Shown here piece after piece: positions 49,284 to 50,030 of a DNA stretch of 50,030 nt. Source of the stretch: Flavobacterium sp. (GTDB lineage: Bacteria > Bacteroidota > Bacteroidia > Chitinophagales > Chitinophagaceae). Location: the NCBI GenBank assembly GCA_030053925.1, contig JASGCX010000021.1, positions 1-50,030 of the forward strand. Reading direction: 5' to 3'. Every line of letters starts with the position of its first letter. The stretch's first letter is position 1. The notes beneath the pieces were generated by a model. That model worked only from the letters and a program-made list of their open reading frames with translations, did not search any database and was not told the DNA's origin. The translations under genes and the position numbers were made by a program.

Positions 49284-49920
49284 GGTACTTTATATTTTGG
49301 TTAATAAGATAATGCACCAAAAGAACAATTTTTTTTGGGTTTCACCAAAAAAAATGCGTATAGTAATTGTAAAATGTAAATAAAATAACGGTTTCGGTGA
49401 AGAAAATTTTAAAAATGATGTCCAAAATAAAATATTATAAAAAAATAGTTTTAAATTTTGAACAGATTTTGTACAAATTTTAAAGTGTAGCTTTTGTATT
49501 TTTTAAAGCGTAACAAAATAATACAATGTAGTTGAAAATGAATACATACGCTTCTGATAAATATGCAATCAATATACTTCTGTTAAAATTCAACATTTGG
49601 TTTCATAAATATTTTGCAAATGAAGCCCTATTTTTTTGGATAATTTATAGATTACTTTCTCTTTCTTTAATAAAACGTTAATTGAAAAACAACTCGTTTG
49701 ATAAATTATAAAATATAAAATACTCAAAAATATTTTTTCAATTTAGTTTTTTGAACTTATTTTAGCCCAAAAAATAAACAGTCTAATTTTATTTAAAGTA
49801 AATTAAGTGTTATGAAAAATATTTTTTTGGCATCATCCTTTTTTTTCTGCTTTTATAATTGATGCAACTGTACTATTTATAATGAGTGTTTTAAACAATC
49901 TTTTGTATGTAACTTTTAAA

Positions 49921-50012
49921 AGCTATGATGTAAAACCTCCGTTCAACTTTTTTGCGTTAAGCAAGGTGAACAAAGTAGGTGTAATGGACATTTGTGGAGG
50001 TTTTTTATAGCT
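49921..50012 (+). other. long inverted-repeat structure, candidate small RNA or element
   Basis: In the 747-base non-coding end of the window (49284-50030), left arm AGCTAT...TAAAACCTCC (49921-49940) pairs with right arm GGAGGTTTT..ATAGCT (49996-50012). Inside is a second hairpin GTTCA...TTTGC gttaa GCAA..TGAAC (49941-49971). The right arm ends in a T-run, so it could be a structured RNA with a terminator on the plus strand, or a palindromic mobile element. No protein gene is visible in the whole stretch; a 16-codon ATG frame at 49812 looks like a truncated signal peptide. Confidence 0.45.
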
Positions 50013-50030
50013 GTTTAGTTCGAGTGGACA

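Noticed and set aside
49812..49862. A 16-codon ATG frame with signal-peptide character.
   Set aside because: It ends at once after the hydrophobic stretch; without a downstream continuation in any frame it cannot be called a gene or a pseudogene.

Overview
The window is from a low-GC member of the Bacteroidota, most like Chitinophagaceae. The pointers are TAnnTTTG-type promoter elements with no obvious Shine-Dalgarno sequences, a type IX secretion C-terminal domain on a pectate lyase, a GLPGLI-family protein, type III glutamine synthetase, and the gene order DUF6089 barrel, uppS, bamA, two skp/ompH copies, murI. No rRNA, tRNA or CRISPR was found. Genus cannot be decided from the sequence alone.

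The housekeeping backbone comprises an LptF/G permease with an exported superoxide dismutase (2313-4505, minus), ffh (8484-9821), a PhoB/PhoR-like pair (9897-11709, minus), typA/bipA (22696-24510, minus), a GH3/beta-lactamase-like fusion (26564-29527, minus), pdxH, the envelope cluster DUF6089-uppS-bamA-skp-skp-murI (30537-37388, plus), tatD, a second cytosolic superoxide dismutase, an L,D-transpeptidase and glnN (47094-49283, minus). Strong hairpin terminators separate many convergent units.

Between these lie more A+T-rich accessory modules, several of them conflict systems. They are a TIGR04255 / small protein / DUF7689 triad (169-1724), a Sau3AI-like restriction-modification pair (4518-7173), a Panacea-domain gene with a two-TM membrane partner (15090-16061), an AbiL-type RloA/RloB pair (19302-21357), a second ATPase plus DUF4276 pair (24715-26471), and a four-gene fulvocin C-like bacteriocin module (39615-41690). 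GATC, the inferred restriction site, occurs only about 15 times by eye in 50 kb; base composition predicts roughly 150 or more.

The most striking structure is a family of three related non-coding sites at 1729-1925, 16068-16218 and 41695-41864. Each starts a few bases after the stop codon of an accessory operon with CTACGYCCAAC or CTACCGCCAAC, and each carries long imperfect inverted repeats laid out like integron attC sites. The bacteriocin module with its site (39472-41864) sits inside an array of 21-bp tandem repeats, and deleting it on paper restores the array in perfect register. This gives base-level boundaries for an integron-cassette-like mobile unit carrying a bacteriocin operon. No integrase is present in the window. 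A second array of the same 21-bp repeat family, with an 84-bp higher-order period, lies at 21550-21800 behind a Bacteroidota-type helical protein gene.
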